A stretch of 10,568 bases of DNA, taken from the NCBI GenBank assembly GCA_900088475.1, contig FLMG01004680.1:1-10568 (forward strand), read 5' to 3'. Under the pieces are notes generated by a model that saw only the letters and a list, made by a program, of their open reading frames with translations, was not told where the DNA came from and searched no databases. The translations under genes and the position numbers were made by a program. Within the stretch, counting starts at the first letter, position 1. Each line of letters opens with the position of its first letter. This DNA comes from Hyphochytrium catenoides. Lineage: Eukaryota; Sar; Hyphochytriomycetes; Hyphochytriales; Hyphochytriaceae. Shown here piece by piece: positions 1-8,600 of the stretch.

Positions 1-40
1 TGTTGGACTAAGTTAGCCCCAGTTATAGCTTAGTCCGACA
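1..40. repeat. Imperfect inverted repeat at the LTR-like terminus
   Basis: TGTTGGACTAAG (1-12) pairs with CTTAGTCCGACA (29-40), 11 of 12 positions plus one G-T wobble, leaving a 16-nt loop. It lies at the outer end of the proposed LTR and may be part of its terminus or simply a hairpin. Confidence 0.55.
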
Positions 41-260
41 GAACAGTCATGAGCCGAGCCCTAAACATTACCGTTAGCGGGATAAAGTTCTACCTCCTGC
101 TTTTTATAACACAGGAGATTGTCTCTTGTGTCCAATTTTTGCCAACGCTCATTCATGATACATCCTCTGCATTGTGGCTTTCTTGGAGTCGCATTCAGTA
201 CTGGTACAAAACCTATTTCCAATTGGACTCCTCATGGGGGCGGAAATATTAGTTCCATCC

Positions 261-280
261 TATAAAAGGGTCATAATAAA
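261..280 (+). promoter_or_regulatory. TATA box and adjacent AATAAA of the LTR-like element
   Basis: TATAAAAGG at 261-269 is followed by AATAAA at 275-280. In an LTR these would be the U3 promoter and a polyadenylation signal. The alternative AATAAA at 467-472 leaves a more usual R length and may be the working signal. Confidence 0.4.
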
Positions 281-547
281 TCGTCGAAGGTGCTAAATTT
301 ATTGTCAAGGCTGAAAAAGGTACGTTAGCGGTCTTACAAATGTCACTATTTTGTACGATTGTACGAGGTCCTCGTTTCTTTAAAGGTTCAAAGTTCAAAG
401 CTGCCAGCCATACTCTTTCTCATTAGTTCTACTTTAGCCAGTTGAGTCTCACACAAGGACAAGTAAAATAAAAGGAGTTTTTTTTCAAGGTTGAATCTAT
501 GAGACCAAAACACCAAAACAGGGCTTTGCTAATTTTGGCATCCAACA

Positions 548-1519
548 ATGTCTGACAGGGGCTGTAGAGCAGACAGAGCGGAAGAACTTAAGCAGAATAA
601 GCAGTTTGAGGCTCGACATAGATATACAGGAGTGTGAACACCCACATGTTCCAGAAACTACTGGGTTCAGAGCAAACAGAACGACCTCAACCCTCATCGA
701 ATGTTCCCTTTTGGTCTCACAACGTTGGAAGAATGGTAAGAACCCCTCTTGGAACTTGGAACCCAATCCTTTGCTTCCTAGCACTTTACCAGGCAGAGGT
801 TCGACGTTGTGCCTGATGTTCATAGTTCTTCGAATATCCAGATACCGGGGGTCAGGTTATTAGGTCCTAACTGTATGCATTATTCTCTTTGAAATCCTCC
901 TTTCCTGCAGGAATCTCTGTCTTTGTGCAGGTGGCAAAAGCTCCATACAGTTGTGAGCTCTCTGCTGTGTGTTTGCTTTATTTCATTAGGGTTCGGAGGG
1001 AAGCGAGTTTGAAGTTTGCTGTGTGTGAGGAGATGACTCTTCTCCACCACAAAGAACACTGCATCGTGGAGAAGGACCATGTGTGTTGTGTTATTACAGG
1101 GACTCACTGTGATAATACTACACGTACTGTCTATGTTCTTCCTTCTGTCTCTTCCTCTGTTTTTCACCTTTTGACCTCCCACCCTCTCCTCTCTCTTGCT
1201 TGTTACTCCGTACTTGTTTCAATTTTGCTATTCTCTCTTTCTTAGTTGCTCTTCCTCGCCACCTAACACAATAGTTCTTGGGGAAATAGGTCTCTCTTTA
1301 CAGCTCTGTCTGCCGCTAACTCTCATTTCTCGTTACGCGCGCTGTGAGCGGCGATGCGGCGGTGAGCGCGCATCATCAAATTGATCGCCCTAGCGCTGGG
1401 TTGTTGTGGGCTTTCATTGCCTTGCAGCGCAATCTCTACCACTGCGGTCTGCTTGGCGCTCTCTGTATGAGATCCACCCAGACCTTCCTGTAGACAGCTG
1501 CTAAACGAGGCTCTATTAG
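548..1519. other. Intergenic stretch without a supported gene
   Basis: Short open frames exist on both strands (for example 606-863 + and 497-823 -), but none shows a recognisable domain, convincing splice structure or coding-like composition. From about 1140 to 1340 the + strand is CT-rich, then turns abruptly CpG-rich at about 1331-1375. If the LTR-like element were a 5' LTR, its internal region should begin here, but no gag or polymerase frame is visible. Confidence 0.5.
1331..1375. promoter_or_regulatory. CpG-rich patch with GCGCGC inverted repeat
   Basis: A dense run of CpG steps contains GCGCGCT (1337-1343) and its reverse complement AGCGCGC (1365-1371), plus ACGCGC at 1335. It is far richer in CpG than the flanking CT-rich sequence. 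It lies about 600 nt upstream of the cyclin start, so it could be a promoter core with a long 5' UTR or 5' intron between, but no transcription start can be read from sequence. Confidence 0.25.
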
Positions 1520-1675
1520 GGTCACTGTCTGGAAGTCTTTCGTGAGGCTATCAGTGGAGAGCTTTGTCCACGGAAATACGAAATCGGCCCTTACAGAGGG
1601 GCTACGCTACTTTGGCTTGGAGATTCTGGCTTTGTGCTTGGTTACCTGTTCTCGCGTCCCTTAGTCGCTTCAGCC
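1520..1675 (+). other. Weak exon-like open frame
   Basis: A 52-codon open frame is bounded by an acceptor-like CTATTAG and a donor-like GTATAG. Its translation contains LWLGDSGF and a hydrophobic stretch, and its codons look moderately coding-like. A frame of this length occurs often by chance, no family is recognised, and the phase cannot be linked to the cyclin gene. It may be a 5' exon of another transcript or noise. Confidence 0.15.
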
Positions 1676-1975
1676 GTATAGGCACACTTGAGCTCTTGCT
1701 CAATACATATCTTCACACCAATGTTGGCCTGAGAGAGTGCGAGTACTCAAGGCTCGCTCTCTGGCTTCGGCCGTGGCAGCTGGATCGAGGCTACTCGCAC
1801 ACTGATTGGCCATAGCGACGTCTCAACACCTCAAGACCTAAGAGGGACATCCAGCAGCAGTGGCTGATTCTTAGCTTGTGCATGTGCCTACGGTGGGAAT
1901 TAGCGTAGTTGTCTATTACCTGCGCTTATTAGACAAGGATTTCCTTCTGTTCTTGACTCTACCCATTCGGTAAAG
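1676..1975. other. 5' flank of the cyclin gene
   Basis: Apart from the nested inverted repeats this stretch holds no supported exon. The cyclin frame is open upstream of its ATG only to a TAG at 1901-1903, and an acceptor-like TTATTAG ends at 1932, so a spliced 5' leader joining at 1933 is possible. Confidence 0.35.
1731..1800. repeat. Nested inverted repeats
   Basis: GTGCGAGTA (1737-1745) recurs as its perfect reverse complement TACTCGCAC at 1792-1800. Overlapping its left arm, AGAGAGTGCGAG (1732-1743) pairs imperfectly with CTCGCTCTCT (1753-1762). The two arms compete for the same bases, giving alternative hairpins. No match to a known structured RNA is recognised. Confidence 0.45.
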
Positions 1976-3575
1976 ATGGTTCCAGAAGATATGCAAAACC
2001 GAGAGGAGTTCCGCAACTGCTTGCTGGCAATGCGAGAGCAGGAGATCCAGTACTTTTGTTTCAACCCGTACCTGCCGTTTGTTGAGGTATCAGAGAACGA
2101 TCGTTTGCTCATGGTTGTGAGACGCTGAGACCTTCATCCTTACAGGACCGACGACAGCTCGTTCTTATTACTTTCGAAATGGTCGAACGATTCCGCATGC
2201 AGAGAACGACGGGCCACGTGGCAATTCACCTAATAGACCGGTTCTTTCAGGTATAGTGCGTAAACGGGCGGTCGCGGTATCAACTTTCTTAGATGTTGGT
2301 GAAAACTTGAAGCTGATCATTGATGCTTTCCCTGACAAATAACCTTGCAGAACCAGGACGCATTCCCCAAGTCTCAATACGTGCTGATAGCGATCTGCTG
2401 TCTGCTGATTGCCGCAAAGTATGATGATATCGAGGCAAACGTCCCCCAGCTGGCTACCATCAATGAATGGGCGCAGACTGATTACACGGTCAAAACCATC
2501 AGAGCAGTCGAGCTGCACATTTTGGGAAGGTGAAGGCACATGTATATTTTGGGCAAGGGCCACTACTCAATACTAAGCCTCTTTTTCCCGTTTTGCTCGA
2601 TCTCTGCGTGCATTCTTGGATAATAGTGTTGGCTGGGGCCTGACCACAGTCACCGCTCTACACTTCCTGGAGCATTATGTCAGCACGGTAGGTGGCTGTA
2701 TTGTTCGTCCAGGTAGCTTGGTTCCTTACCCAACTATTCTCTGCTATCCATCACGACCCTTGGCCATGTTGCAGGCCGCGGCTTTTTCCGGACAAATAAT
2801 CTCCTACCAAGCTCAGCCGCGTTGGATGGTTGGTGAATCGTGCAGCATCTCGGATAGTCTAATGTACTGCTGTCGTGTGGCTGCGGATATAGCACTACAA
2901 GGTAGGCACTTGCAGCTTGGCTACCATTTGCGCAGGAGATTGGTTACTGAGTTGATCTTTTCTCTCCTCTCCCTAGACTACAATTTCAAGCAGTACAGGC
3001 CCTCTGTGGTGGCCGCAGCGGCTCTGAAGGTGGCGAGAGAACAGCTGGACTATAGGTAGGACCAAAGACAAACTGACAGCGAGCTCAAGAGTTAGTCCTT
3101 GTGGTCCTAATGTGGTGGTCATCTAGTCCTGTCTGGACTCCGGAGATTGAGATTATAACGGGCTATGCTGAAGATGACATAGAGACATGCTACAGCTACC
3201 TTCGCTATCTCCTGGAGTTTTATATGAATCCAGTTCCGTCCTATTATGGACCCCAGGTAAGTTGTCGCCCTTCGAAGTGTTCCTATCATTACCTGCAGTA
3301 ACAGTAGTCTACTCTCCAGTCTGCAGGCTGTTATGTGGTGCCAATGGAAATTCGCACCGTCAGTACCAGACAGCCAGCTTATGGGTGCATATGAAGTATC
3401 TACTTTATCGTACCGTCCTGCAGTAGTCCTTGCGCTTAGTGCTAAACTTGAAGGATATTCCTACAGAAAGGGTCCTTTCCATTGGCCTTCCTGCTTCAGG
3501 CATTATTGTTCTGAAAGGTTTCTGGCAATGATCTTCTTAATGAGTGTAACTCGGACATTCTACTCCGTCGGATAA
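1976..3575 (+). CDS. CCNJ: Cyclin, most like cyclin J (8 exons)
   Basis: Cyclins bind and activate cyclin-dependent kinases; the function of cyclin J is poorly known even in animals. Proposed exons are 1976-2086, 2146-2250, 2351-2529, 2627-2687, 2775-2901, 2977-3055, 3127-3256 and 3327-3575, giving 346 residues against roughly 370-380 in animal cyclin J. All introns are GT-AG, 59-100 nt, and phases match at every junction. Residues 38-150 form an N-terminal cyclin box: HLIDRFF near 66, LLIAAKYDDIEANVPQL near 90, and the conserved Lys95/Glu126 pair expected for CDK contact. The second box follows, with VVAAAALKVAREQL then SPVWTP (221-226), resembling the SPTWP region of cyclin J. The MRAIL motif of A/B cyclins is absent. 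The ATG at 1976 has A at -3 and G at +4. The last exon is the least certain part. Cyclin fold is confident; the J assignment is my reading from family knowledge. Confidence 0.85.
3257..3326 (+). promoter_or_regulatory. Last cyclin intron with two competing acceptors
   Basis: The donor GTAAGT at 3257 can join the acceptor TCTGCAG ending at 3326, which has the better pyrimidine tract and opens an 83-codon last exon. It can also join ACCTGCAG ending at 3298, only 42 nt away, after which the next codon is TAA. The proximal choice would end the protein right after the cyclin fold at residue 264. Confidence 0.45.
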
Positions 3576-4462
3576 CGCTCTCTTCTAAGAGCATTAGTGC
3601 AGTCGCTTTTCTCTTAACAAAGGCAAATTTTTGACAATGCTATTGTGCCGGGTGCGTGATCAGCGATAGAGAAGGCGAGACATTGAAGGATAGTGTACTA
3701 GAAACACTGTTGTGGAGTATTATGTAGCGTTTCTTGGAGCAGACGCTTGAACTCTCTCACTCTATGCTCATCACTCTTCGCAGCCTCTTTCTCGAACAGA
3801 CTGCAGCGCGTATAACCAGATCAATCATAAGTCTGGAGAAGGACCTTTCCAGACACAATGCTAGGTAATGGAGACAGAAATTATTACGGAGTGTGATCTT
3901 TGACGTCGGCAGCTGATTGATAAAATTCCGTAAGAGCGCTACATTGAGGCTGTAGCTCACGTCTACGAAGTACGCAACTGCCTTGCTGGAGCTTGTTGCT
4001 GGAGCTTGAGGCTATGCCGACGCCGGCTTTGGTTAGCGAATGCAGCTAAGACGGATGCAAACAAGTGAAGGAAGGTCATTGCTGCGCACCTTGTGGCCGA
4101 GGATGTGATGCTTCGGATGTTCTCAAAGGTCTGCCGCTTGCTCTGGTCGCTTGATGAACCGATGAAGATCTCCTGTTGCTCATCTCTCATCTCACAGGCT
4201 GTCTTGGTATCTGACCTCAGCTACCAAGCCCAAATGGTAGGCTTTATTATTACACAACATACAAGATACAAGACACAGTGGTACAAACACAAATAGTACA
4301 TCGCACACACCCTAAATCCATAACCCGTCTATGAAAGCCGTACTGATTCTAGAGAAACACCCCCGCCATACAGATTCGTAACTCCGAGATTAGCTGCCTT
4401 AACCCGACAGGGGTACGCGAACTCTCCGAGGTCCCAGTAGGCATGTTGGGCACTAATTCTAA
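3576..4462. pseudogene. Unidentified exon-like fragments interrupted by stops
   Basis: No complete gene can be built here. On the + strand, 3728-3865 translates as a leucine-rich stretch (FLEQTLELSHSML, SLEKDLSRHNAR) between acceptor-like TATGTAG and donor-like GTAATG. Another frame runs from about 3932 to 4235 with one in-frame TGA near 4055. It includes ERYIEAVAHVYEVRNC and LVAEDVMLRMFSK, and stops at a donor-like GTAGGC. Composition looks partly coding, but the phases do not join into one model. Minus-strand frames at 3757-3960 and 3963-4190 overlap the same segments and appear antisense. This may be a decayed gene, a retroelement relic connected to the segment after 4463, or exons joined in a way I cannot see. 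No family is recognised. Confidence 0.25.
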
Positions 4463-4756
4463 CGGAGTTACCAAATACTGAGAGATCCCTGCAATAATAT
4501 ACTCTTACACGCATGCTTCCCCATACTACCATGGGATGGCCTGAGCGTAGTAATACGACAATGTGGCGCGAAGGACCAGTGGTTCAAGCACGACATTGGG
4601 TTCTTGTCTGGGTTTCGCTGGGGCTTCCATGTGTTTGACAAAGAAGGCCTTCCCAGTGATTGGGGGGAATACCTTCGGACTAAACAGAGAGTCAGCCACC
4701 AGCCAGTGGCGGCGAACTATTGGGAGTTTCTCTGTATAGCCTTAGTAATGGACTAG
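4463..4756 (+). pseudogene. ATG-less open frame, possible retroelement polymerase relic
   Basis: The + frame is open for 97 codons from just after TAA at 4460-4462 to TAG at 4754-4756, with no ATG near its start. From about 4562 the codons look clearly protein-like, with the segment FLSGFRWGFHVFDKEGLP, then a basic stretch and an aromatic tail NYWEFL. The order 'FL-x-GF-x-x-GF ... Leu/Asn-rich ... Glu-Phe-Leu' reminds me of the conserved block just N-terminal to reverse transcriptase in DIRS-like and related retroelements. The expected polymerase motifs do not follow, because the frame stops and the DNA turns purine-rich. An in-register antisense frame is also open across about 4530-4735, so the coding strand is not certain. 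The other reading is an internal exon of an unknown gene. Confidence 0.3.
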
Positions 4757-5142
4757 AGAGAGTGGAATTGGAAAGGTTAATAAGGCTGGCCATCTCTTGG
4801 CAGTGCAGCTGGATGGGCGGCTTATCTGCAGATATGCTGTTTAGAAGTAGGACTAATTGGGGCTGCAAAGCGGGAAAATGAAAGGAAGAAAATAGAGTGA
4901 GACTAGAGATGGAAGGACATAAGGGTGACGTAGGTAAAGATGTGAGACAGAGTGAAGCGTGGGGTAGAGGTGGCGGCATGAGAAAGAATGAGACGGATAC
5001 AGACAGAGACGTTTAGATGGAAGAATTGTAAGACAGAGTGTAAGAGATAGTGGAAATATAACACGAGGTAACCACAGAGATAGACGGATTGAGACAAAGA
5101 GCCAACGGAAAGACGCTGTACGGAACAGAGGAGTGTTGGCGC
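4757..5142. other. AG-rich (+) / CT-rich (-) tract without a supported exon
   Basis: About 400 nt of the + strand are strongly purine-rich, with many AGAGA and GACAGAG steps. The minus strand is therefore pyrimidine-rich, like the sense strand of the introns in the importin gene. Minus-strand open frames at 4692-4979 and 4853-5155 are low-complexity Leu/Ser/Pro/Phe translations of this bias and are not supported as genes. The tract could be an intron of a minus-strand transcript starting near 5445. Confidence 0.4.
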
Positions 5143-5445
5143 TTAGCTCCCGCACTTTCTTGTCTGCGGTTGGGAATCAGAGCTAACTGACGGAGATTGA
5201 GGCGGTCTCGTCACCAATAGAGGTTCCTGCTGGCCCATACTGGCACTCTGAAGATTCTTATAAATATCTATCGCTCTGCCTTCCACTCTTCCCCTCGCTC
5301 TGCTGGCGAGCCTCAAGGATAGATAGCGGACGGAGAGCAATACCGAGGCAGGCACGTGGGAGTCTTCTTGTTCAAGGTTGGCCACAACGAGTTTGCTTGA
5401 ATGTCCATCGTCCATTGTCGCAGTGCATGATGGGCCTCTGATCAT
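5143..5445 (-). CDS. Candidate first coding exon of an unknown minus-strand gene
   Basis: A minus-strand frame of about 100 codons starts at ATG 5445 (or an internal ATG at 5415). Its codon choice looks more protein-like than its neighbours. The translation has an acidic-polar N-terminus (MDDGHSSKLVVANLEQED), a basic middle (RARGRVEG) and a Ser/Pro/Gln-rich end containing EPLL. No transmembrane segment, catalytic motif or known domain is visible. A donor-like GTGCGG begins at 5155 on this strand just after QTRK, and the DNA beyond is pyrimidine-rich on this strand, as an intron would be. If real, it is transcribed divergently from importin beta-1, with about 200 bp between the two starts. It could also be a chance frame, since no downstream exon is identified. 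Confidence 0.3.
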   Translation of the reverse strand: MIRGPSCTATMDDGHSSKLVVANLEQEDSHVPASVLLSVRYLSLRLASRARGRVEGRAIDIYKNLQSASMGQQEPLLVTRPPQSPSVSSDSQPQTRKCGS

Positions 5446-5570
5446 CTCTGTGGTCTCTCTTCAAAGCTCTTGTCCCCACCATCTTCTGCTCTTTAACGCA
5501 GGAATTACCATCTAACCTTTAGGTTTGCCCTTTTGCTCTACTCTTTCTAACTCTGACATTAGGGTGCTGG

Positions 5571-5603
5571 TTCGCGCGGGAAAACTGAGCTCCTTCGCGC
5601 GGG
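5571..5603. promoter_or_regulatory. Repeated E2F-like element upstream of importin beta-1
   Basis: The 10-mer TTCGCGCGGG occurs twice, at 5571-5580 and 5594-5603, spaced 23 bp start to start. The first copy continues into GCGGGAAA (5576-5583), whose reverse complement TTTCCCGC fits the E2F/DP consensus TTTSSCGC. The pair lies 45-78 bp upstream of the importin beta ATG, inside the gap to the candidate minus-strand exon, so it could serve one or both directions. Function is inferred from the motif only. Confidence 0.4.
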
Positions 5604-5648
5604 CTAGCTTCTGACCTTCAGCTTCCTCCTGTTTGGTTTTTGGGGACC

Positions 5649-8600
5649 ATGGATCTAACCGAAGTGCTAGCAAGGGCTCAAGGCGCCGGTATGAGAAATT
5701 AAATAGTCGCTGCCCTTTGATGCGCAAGTCTAACCATGTTCATCGCCTCTTCTTGCTGGTGGGTTCCTCTGTACTTGCCTGCTTCCTTTGCGAATGGACA
5801 CACAGACCGTCAGGCCGGTGCGCAGGCTGAAGAACAGCTTCGTGTGGCCTTTGAACAAAACAGAGTAAGCTAGTGAGCTTCTTTCTCGACATTTTGAAAG
5901 CTGTTTCTATGGAGTTCCCTCTTTGCTATCCTTGTTCTTTCTACCTCCATCTGTTCCACCTCTGACCCGCTCTTGGCAGCCACTATTTTTCATCGCCCTT
6001 GCCACCGAGCTTCAAAATGAGTCAAAGAACATCCAAGTGCGCCAAGCCGCTGGTTTGTACCTCAAGAATCTTCTAGGAGCAAAGGTAAAGAATTATGGGG
6101 CATCTGAACCTTCCCAAGGTCGTCTTAGTAACACGCGGTGTAGGACGCGGAACTGCAGCAACAACGCAGTGAATTATGGCGTCAGATCCCCATGGAGTCC
6201 AGAATGCAAGTGAGGCAGCTGGTGAGAGCTCTAGTGCTCTTTATATTGGGTTTCCCTTTGTCTTACCTCTGCGCTCTAAACAGGTCCTTAAAACCCTGCT
6301 ATCTTCTGAGGAGACAGCACGGCACACTGCTGCCCAGGTGGTAGCGAAGGTTGGTTCCATAGAGCTGCCATTCAAGGAATGGAATGACCTCCTCCCCAGC
6401 CTTCTAGCCAACGTCACCGGGTCCAGTAGTGAAGGGACAAAGCATGCCACGTTGGAGGTAAGGGTCCACTCTTCTACACTCAAACATCCTTCTATCTTGC
6501 AATTGCTCTACACGGAGACGCGATCCGCGTCTCCATCATGGGCTTCAATTGGTGTCTCTGTCCATTGACCTGGACATTGTCTGAAAGTTTGAAAGAGACC
6601 GTTGATGGAAGAATTATTCTTATCATCGATTTTTGTTTAGGCTTTAGGGTATCTCTGTGAAGAGCTGGAAGAAGGCGTTGTCAGCCAGGATCAGACCAAC
6701 CAAATTTTGACCGCTATTGTTGATGGTATTCGAAGCGACAGACCTGACCACATCCGCCTAGCAGCCGCAACTGCCTTAAGAAACAGCTTGGAGTTTGCTA
6801 AGGAGAACATGAACAGGGATCAGGAGAGAAATGTGATTATGCAGGTCATCTGCGACGCTACTCGCTGCAACGATGTTAGAGTCAGAGTGATGGCATATGA
6901 GTGTATCGTGCAGATTGCAGCTCTATACTACTCGAAGCTCCAACCCTACATGGAGACACTCTTCCAGCTAACGTTCAACTCTATAAGGAGTGATGTGCAG
7001 GAGGTGGGACTTCAAGCCATCGAGTTCTGGTCTACTATTTGCGAGGAAGAGATGGACCTTCTAGAGGAGGAAAGATGGGGGGATGCAGACGAGCTCACTC
7101 CCACTTGCCAAAACTATATCAAGGCCGCATTGGGCTATCTTGTTCCTCTCTTGACAGAGACTCTCACCAAGCAAGAGGAAGACCAGGATGACGATACCTG
7201 GAATTTGGCTATGGCAGGAGCCACTTGTCTTGGCCTGGTGGCGCAGACTGTGGGAGATGACGTGGTGAAGCTTGCTATGGATTTTGTCACTCCAAACATC
7301 CAGTCCACAGACTGGAGGAGGAAGGAAGCCGCTATCATGTGCTTTGGCTCCATCTTGGAGGGTCCGAGAACGGAGACCATAGGTCCTCTTGTCAATGAGG
7401 CGCTTTCAGTCCTCCTTCACTGCATGCAGGACGCTCATGTCCTTGTGAAGGATACTTCTGCCTTTGCTATAGGCAGAATCTGTGAGCTGCACGCTGGAAG
7501 CATCGCCGAAGGTCAAATCCGTCCACTGTTTGACGTCCTAATGAAGGGACTGGACGATGAACCAAGAGTAGCCAGTCATGTCTGCTATGCAATTCATAGT
7601 CTTGCGCAGGCATTCGAAGAGAGTGGAGACACCGGAGAGACGAACATTCTCTCTCAGTACTTCTTAAATGTACTGCAGAAGTTGTTGACAGTCACAGAGC
7701 GAGAGGACTGGAACGAGCACAATCTCCGTTCCGCAGCATATGAGGCAGTCAACATGATGATTCAGGTAGAAGCGTCCCCACTCCTCTACGAGGCTACTTA
7801 CGACTTTCCCAGCCCTTGTTATCGGATTTGTCTTATACGCTTACTGTCACCATGATGCTATAGAGAGACTTTCTATAGCCGCACCTTATCTGATCTTGCT
7901 TTCTCTCTTTCAGGCTGGCGCTGCGGACACTCATGCAACCATCCTCTCCATGGTACCTGTCATTCTTGACAGACTCAACCGCACCTTTGACGCGCCTATC
8001 ATGAGTCAGGATGATAAGGAGGAAATCTACGGCCTACAAGCACTCCTTTGTGGTGTCATCCAGGTCTCTACGCAGAAAGTAGAGGGTGAAATCCGTCCTT
8101 TCGCGGACGCCATTATGACATCCTTGCTACGCGTCTTCCAGTCTAGAGATGCCACAGCGCATGAGGAGGCGTTTATGGCTGTAGGAGCTCTGGCCAACGC
8201 GGTAGAGGCTGACTTCGATAAGTACATGCAGGCTTTCTTCCAGTACCTATGTATGGGACTGAAGACCTACGAGGAGTATATGGTCTGCCAGGTTGCTGTG
8301 GGAGTTGTCGGAGACATCTGCAGGGCTTTGGAGCTGAAGATCCTGCCGTACTGTGACAACATTGTCACTCTCCTTCTGCAGAATCTGCATAACCAGGTGT
8401 TGAATCGCTCTGTTAAGCCTCCTGTCTTCTCCTGCTTTGGAGATATTGCTTTGGCCATTGGGGGCCACTTCGAGAAGTACCTGGCCCATGTGATGGGCAT
8501 GCTACAGCAGGCGCAGATGGTGAAGGCAGCGGGCTATGATGAGGATTTCATGGATTATCTGAACCTGGTGAGCAAAGAAAGACTGTCTCTTCTTGCTCTT

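Larger units (their letters stand above)
1..547 (+). mobile_element. LTR-like element (solo or terminal LTR of a retrotransposon)
   Basis: The segment begins TGTTGGA (1-7) and ends with its exact reverse complement TCCAACA (541-547), the TG...CA terminal inverted repeat typical of LTR retrotransposons. Inside, TATAAAAGG (261-269) looks like a TATA box and AATAAA occurs at 275-280 and 467-472, as expected for U3 promoter and polyadenylation signals read on the + strand. A 12-bp near-perfect inverted repeat (1-12 with 29-40) lies at the left end. The sequence just after 547 shows no obvious primer-binding site resembling the initiator tRNA-Met type, so a solo LTR or a 3' LTR is more likely than a 5' LTR with an intact body. 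The left target duplication would lie outside the window; the right copy would start ATGTC. The 67-residue frame at 49-252 looks like chance. No second LTR copy is in the window, so this rests on structure alone. Confidence 0.5.

Noticed and set aside
49-252. 67-codon + frame starting MSRALNITVSG
   Set aside because: It lies wholly inside the LTR-like element, across its presumed U3 region, with no domain or coding-like pattern.
690-740. Short reading MFPFGLTT resembling the reverse transcriptase motif MPFGLTN
   Set aside because: Only about ten residues match, a stop follows at once, and no other polymerase motif is found in any frame within several hundred bases.
790-815. GGTTCGA resembling the tRNA B box
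   Set aside because: The pairing positions after it do not fit a T arm, and no matching A box or acceptor stem is present.
4853-5155. Minus-strand frame rich in Leu, Ser, Phe and Pro resembling a membrane protein
   Set aside because: The apparent hydrophobicity is a direct result of the CT-rich strand; it has no ATG at its 5' end and reads like intron sequence.
5512-5727. 71-codon minus-strand frame overlapping the importin start
   Set aside because: It runs antisense over importin exon 1, intron 1 and the promoter; it is explained as a shadow without a domain.
7135-7395. Minus-strand open frame inside importin exon 6
   Set aside because: It is antisense to a strongly conserved HEAT-repeat coding region and follows from that codon use.
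8247-8500. Two overlapping minus-strand frames opposite importin exon 7
   Set aside because: Both are antisense shadows of conserved coding sequence.
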